Shown one piece after another: positions 5,583 through 7,662 of a stretch of 7,662 bases of DNA (position 1 is the stretch's first letter; each line of letters opens with the position of its first letter). Position numbers and translations under genes: made by a program. The stretch is from NCBI GenBank assembly GCA_035620975.1, contig DASPFV010000004.1, positions 1 through 7,662 of the forward strand. Reading direction: 5' to 3'. The notes beneath the pieces were generated by a model. That model was not told the origin of the DNA, did not search any database, and worked only from the letters and a program-made list of their open reading frames with translations. Source of the stretch: DASPFV01 sp035620975 (GTDB lineage: Bacteria; Acidobacteriota; Vicinamibacteria; Vicinamibacterales; 2-12-FULL-66-21).

Positions 5583-6886
5583 CCAGTCCGTTGTCCAAGC
5601 TGCCGCTCATGCTGGCGTGGCTCATCACGTGCGTGCTGTCCGCCACCGTTGGGGCCGCCGAGCAGGGGGGCACGGCCACCTACTACGCGCCCGACCCTGT
5701 GCTCGAGCAGTACATCCAGAGCGCGCTCGAGGCGAATCCCGCCATTCAGGAAATGCTGGCTCGGTCGCGCGCGGCTGAACTGCGTGTGCCGCAAGTGACG
5801 TCCTTGCCGGATCCCGTGCTGAATTTCGGGCAGGCCATTCAACGGCCAGAGACGCGCGTCGGATCTCAGTTGAACGCGTTAAGCGTCAGTCAGGTGTTTC
5901 CCTGGTTCGGCAAACTCGACCTGCGCGGCCAGATGGCAAGCCAGGAGGCGATCGCTTCGAGCCAGCTGCATGTCGCCCGGCAACGTGACGTCATCGCGGC
6001 GGTGAAGCGAGCGTTCTACGACCTAGCCTACGTTGACACCGCCATGGCGATCTCGCAGGAGGAGCGCGCCCTGCTCGATCATTACGAACAGCTTTCCCAA
6101 TCCCGCTACTCCACTGGACAGGGACTGCAACAGGCGGTCATCAAGATCCAGGCGGAGATCACCAAGGTGGTCAGCCGCCTGGATACCTTGAACCAGCAAC
6201 GTGTCACGCTGGCCACTCGCCTGAACACGCTCATGAATCGCCCGCCGGATACGCCTCTGCCGCCCGTGGTGCGACCGACGCTGCCCGACGTGGATCTCGA
6301 TGCCGACGAGCTCTATCGCCTCGGCGACGAGCACCGCCAGGAACTGCGCGCCTCGCGCGCGCTCATCGAGCGCAGCGAGCGAGGTATCGACCTGGCGAAG
6401 AAGGACTACTGGCCCGACGTCACCATCGGCGCCTCCTACACCAACATCCTTGGACGCGACGTCGTTTCGCCTCCACCAGACAACGGGAAGAACGCCCTGA
6501 CGGTTTCGGTGGGCGTCAGCATTCCGCTGTGGCGCGAGAAGTACCGGGCCGGCGTCCAGCGCGCGACCGAGGAGACGCTTGCTCAGCGGCGTAATTACGA
6601 GGCCGTGCAGAACGAGGTGGAGTTCGCCGTCCGCGACCAGCTAGCGCGGCTGGAAACGCTCCGCGGGCAGGTGCGGTTGTTCAATGACGTGCTGATCCCG
6701 CAGGCCGAGGAAGCGTTGCGCTCCACCGAATCCGCCTATCAGACCGGCCAGGTCGGTGTGCTGGACCTCCTGGACAGCGAGCGCGTGCTGCTGCAGGTGC
6801 GGCTCGGTAACGCCCGTCAGGAAGTGGATTTCCTCGTCGCGCTCGCGGAACTGGAGCGCGCGGTGGGCACGAAATTTCCGGGATAG
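5579..6886 (+). CDS. cusC: TolC/CusC-family outer-membrane efflux channel (435 aa)
   Basis: This is the outer-membrane duct of a tripartite RND efflux system, forming a trimeric beta-barrel with a long periplasmic helical tunnel. The first ~27 residues are a signal peptide (Lys7, hydrophobic core, cleavage near VGAA-EQ). Cys18 sits in LITC, not a canonical lipobox, so lipidation as in E. coli CusC is doubtful. The two internal structural repeats of the family are visible: SRYSTGQGLQQAVIKIQAEI (175-194) and SAYQTGQVGVLDLLDSERVL (385-404). VFPWFGKL (106-113) and VSIPLWREKYRAGV (313-326) are the expected post-strand motifs. Length is normal. It starts at GTG 5579, translationally coupled to the Fis-type gene, and is followed after 11 bases by the adaptor gene. 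The metal-type adaptor next door favours a CusC/CzcC role over drug export, but the channel itself does not reveal the substrate. Confidence 0.92.
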   Translation: MTSPLSKLPLMLAWLITCVLSATVGAAEQGGTATYYAPDPVLEQYIQSALEANPAIQEMLARSRAAELRVPQVTSLPDPVLNFGQAIQRPETRVGSQLNALSVSQVFPWFGKLDLRGQMASQEAIASSQLHVARQRDVIAAVKRAFYDLAYVDTAMAISQEERALLDHYEQLSQSRYSTGQGLQQAVIKIQAEITKVVSRLDTLNQQRVTLATRLNTLMNRPPDTPLPPVVRPTLPDVDLDADELYRLGDEHRQELRASRALIERSERGIDLAKKDYWPDVTIGASYTNILGRDVVSPPPDNGKNALTVSVGVSIPLWREKYRAGVQRATEETLAQRRNYEAVQNEVEFAVRDQLARLETLRGQVRLFNDVLIPQAEEALRSTESAYQTGQVGVLDLLDSERVLLQVRLGNARQEVDFLVALAELERAVGTKFPG

Positions 6887-6897
6887 CGAGGAGCGCC

Positions 6898-7662
6898 ATG
6901 AAACGCACCATCCTGTTCGGCCTTGTGACCTTCCTCCTCGGTATCGGACTCGCCGTGCTCGTGCTTGCGAATCCGTTCGGGTGGGCATCGATCGACCGAA
7001 TGCGGACGCGCGCGGCTGGCCCGGCGGCCGGCGCCGCCGCGACGTCGGGCCAAACGGGCGGTCAATCCACGGGGCGACAAATCAAGTACTGGCAGGCGCC
7101 GATGGATCCGACCTACATCCGGGACAAACCCGGCAAGTCGCCGATGGGCATGGATCTCGTGCCGGTGTACGAGGACGAGGAAGAGGGACCGGCGCCGGGC
7201 ACGGTGCGCATCGATCCGGCATTCGTGCAGAACATCGGCGTGCAGTCGGAGCCGGTGCGGCGCGCGGACATCCCGTTCACCGTCCGCACGGTCGGCACGC
7301 TCGCGTACGACGACGGGCAGGCCGTGTGGATCAACACCAAGTTCGACGGCTGGATCGAGCGCGTGTATGTCAACTACGTCGGCGAGGCGGTTCGGAAGGG
7401 ACAGAAGCTGTTCGAGATCTACAGTCCCCAACTCGTTACGACGCAGAACGAGTACCTGCAAGCCGTCGATTACGCGAAGCGCATGGCCGCTGCGGACTAT
7501 CCGGAGGCGGCCAAGCGCGCCAACTCACTCGTCGAGTCGAGCCGCCAGCGGCTCACGTACTGGGACATCAGCGACGCCCAGATCGACGAGCTGCAGCACT
7601 CGCGCAAAGTCCGCCGCACGCTCACTGCCATCTCGCCGGCTGACGGTCTGGTCGTCGAGAAG
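6898..7662 (+). CDS. cusB: CusB-like periplasmic adaptor of a heavy-metal RND efflux pump (3' end outside window)
   Basis: The first 255 codons of a membrane fusion protein that bridges the inner-membrane pump and the TolC channel. Residues 5-24 are an N-terminal membrane anchor or signal. After a Gly/Ala-rich linker comes a heavy-metal-binding domain (63-91) with YWQAPMDPTYIRDKPGKSP and then MGMDLVPVY. It has no cysteine; Met69, Met83 and Met85 are the likely ligands, as in the methionine-based CusB-type version that handles Cu(I)/Ag(I). Next come the start of the barrel core (102-150), a lipoyl-like half motif (GWIERVYVNYVGEAVRKGQKL, 151-171), the helical hairpin (about 178-238) and the return strand (SPADGLVVEK, 246-255), where the window ends. 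GAGGAG stands five bases before ATG 6898. A CusA-type pump gene is expected downstream. Confidence 0.92.
   Translation, partial: MKRTILFGLVTFLLGIGLAVLVLANPFGWASIDRMRTRAAGPAAGAAATSGQTGGQSTGRQIKYWQAPMDPTYIRDKPGKSPMGMDLVPVYEDEEEGPAPGTVRIDPAFVQNIGVQSEPVRRADIPFTVRTVGTLAYDDGQAVWINTKFDGWIERVYVNYVGEAVRKGQKLFEIYSPQLVTTQNEYLQAVDYAKRMAAADYPEAAKRANSLVESSRQRLTYWDISDAQIDELQHSRKVRRTLTAISPADGLVVEK

Noticed and set aside
6756..7643. Long plus-strand open frame overlapping the ends of tolC and cusB
   Set aside because: It is Arg/Gly/Ala-rich without motifs and lies in another frame across two well-recognised genes.

Overview
This is a GC-rich chromosomal segment with dense genes, strong G/C bias at third codon positions, overlapping start/stop codons and bacterial Shine-Dalgarno sites. 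The protein set (NtrC-type regulator, TolC outer-membrane channel, RND adaptor) points to a Gram-negative bacterium. The high GC and the trehalose-synthase type would suit Acidobacteriota, Methylomirabilota/Rokubacteria or deltaproteobacterial lineages, but I cannot fix the phylum from this window. There are no rRNA, tRNA, CRISPR or IS features.

Layout. The minus strand, read from 5117 down to 1, carries a membrane histidine kinase (3981-5117) whose stop overlaps by 4 nt the start of a sigma-54 response regulator (2569-3984). After a 356-bp intergenic region come a small holin-like membrane protein (1934-2212), a TreT-type trehalose synthase with an extra C-terminal YHS metal-binding domain (473-1885), a one-TM SHOCT protein (137-358), a 25-codon coding-like remnant or micro-ORF (28-105), and the first codons of another gene at the left edge. 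The plus strand, diverging from the kinase at 5118-5294, carries a small stand-alone Fis-type DNA-binding protein (5295-5582), a TolC/CusC-like outer-membrane factor (5579-6886, 4-nt overlap) and the first 255 codons of a CusB-like adaptor (6898 to the right edge). The RND pump gene is probably just beyond the window.

How the parts fit. Two sigma-54-type (-24/-12) promoter candidates are visible, one in front of the holin-like/treT-YHS genes and one in front of the Fis/tolC/cusB genes. Each has an identical 12-bp element (TGTCTGTTTTCA) in the same orientation, 95 and 98 bp upstream of the -24 GG. That is the arrangement expected of enhancer sites for the NtrC-type regulator encoded between them. 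The working model is a metal- or envelope-stress two-component system that switches on a Cu(I)/Ag(I)-type efflux pump on one side and a trehalose/YHS/small-membrane-protein operon on the other. A small protein resembling the regulator's own DNA-binding domain (26 of 51 aligned residues identical) is the first gene of the efflux operon and may modulate the circuit. The promoter architecture and domain content are read from the sequence; the inducing signal and the functional link are inference.
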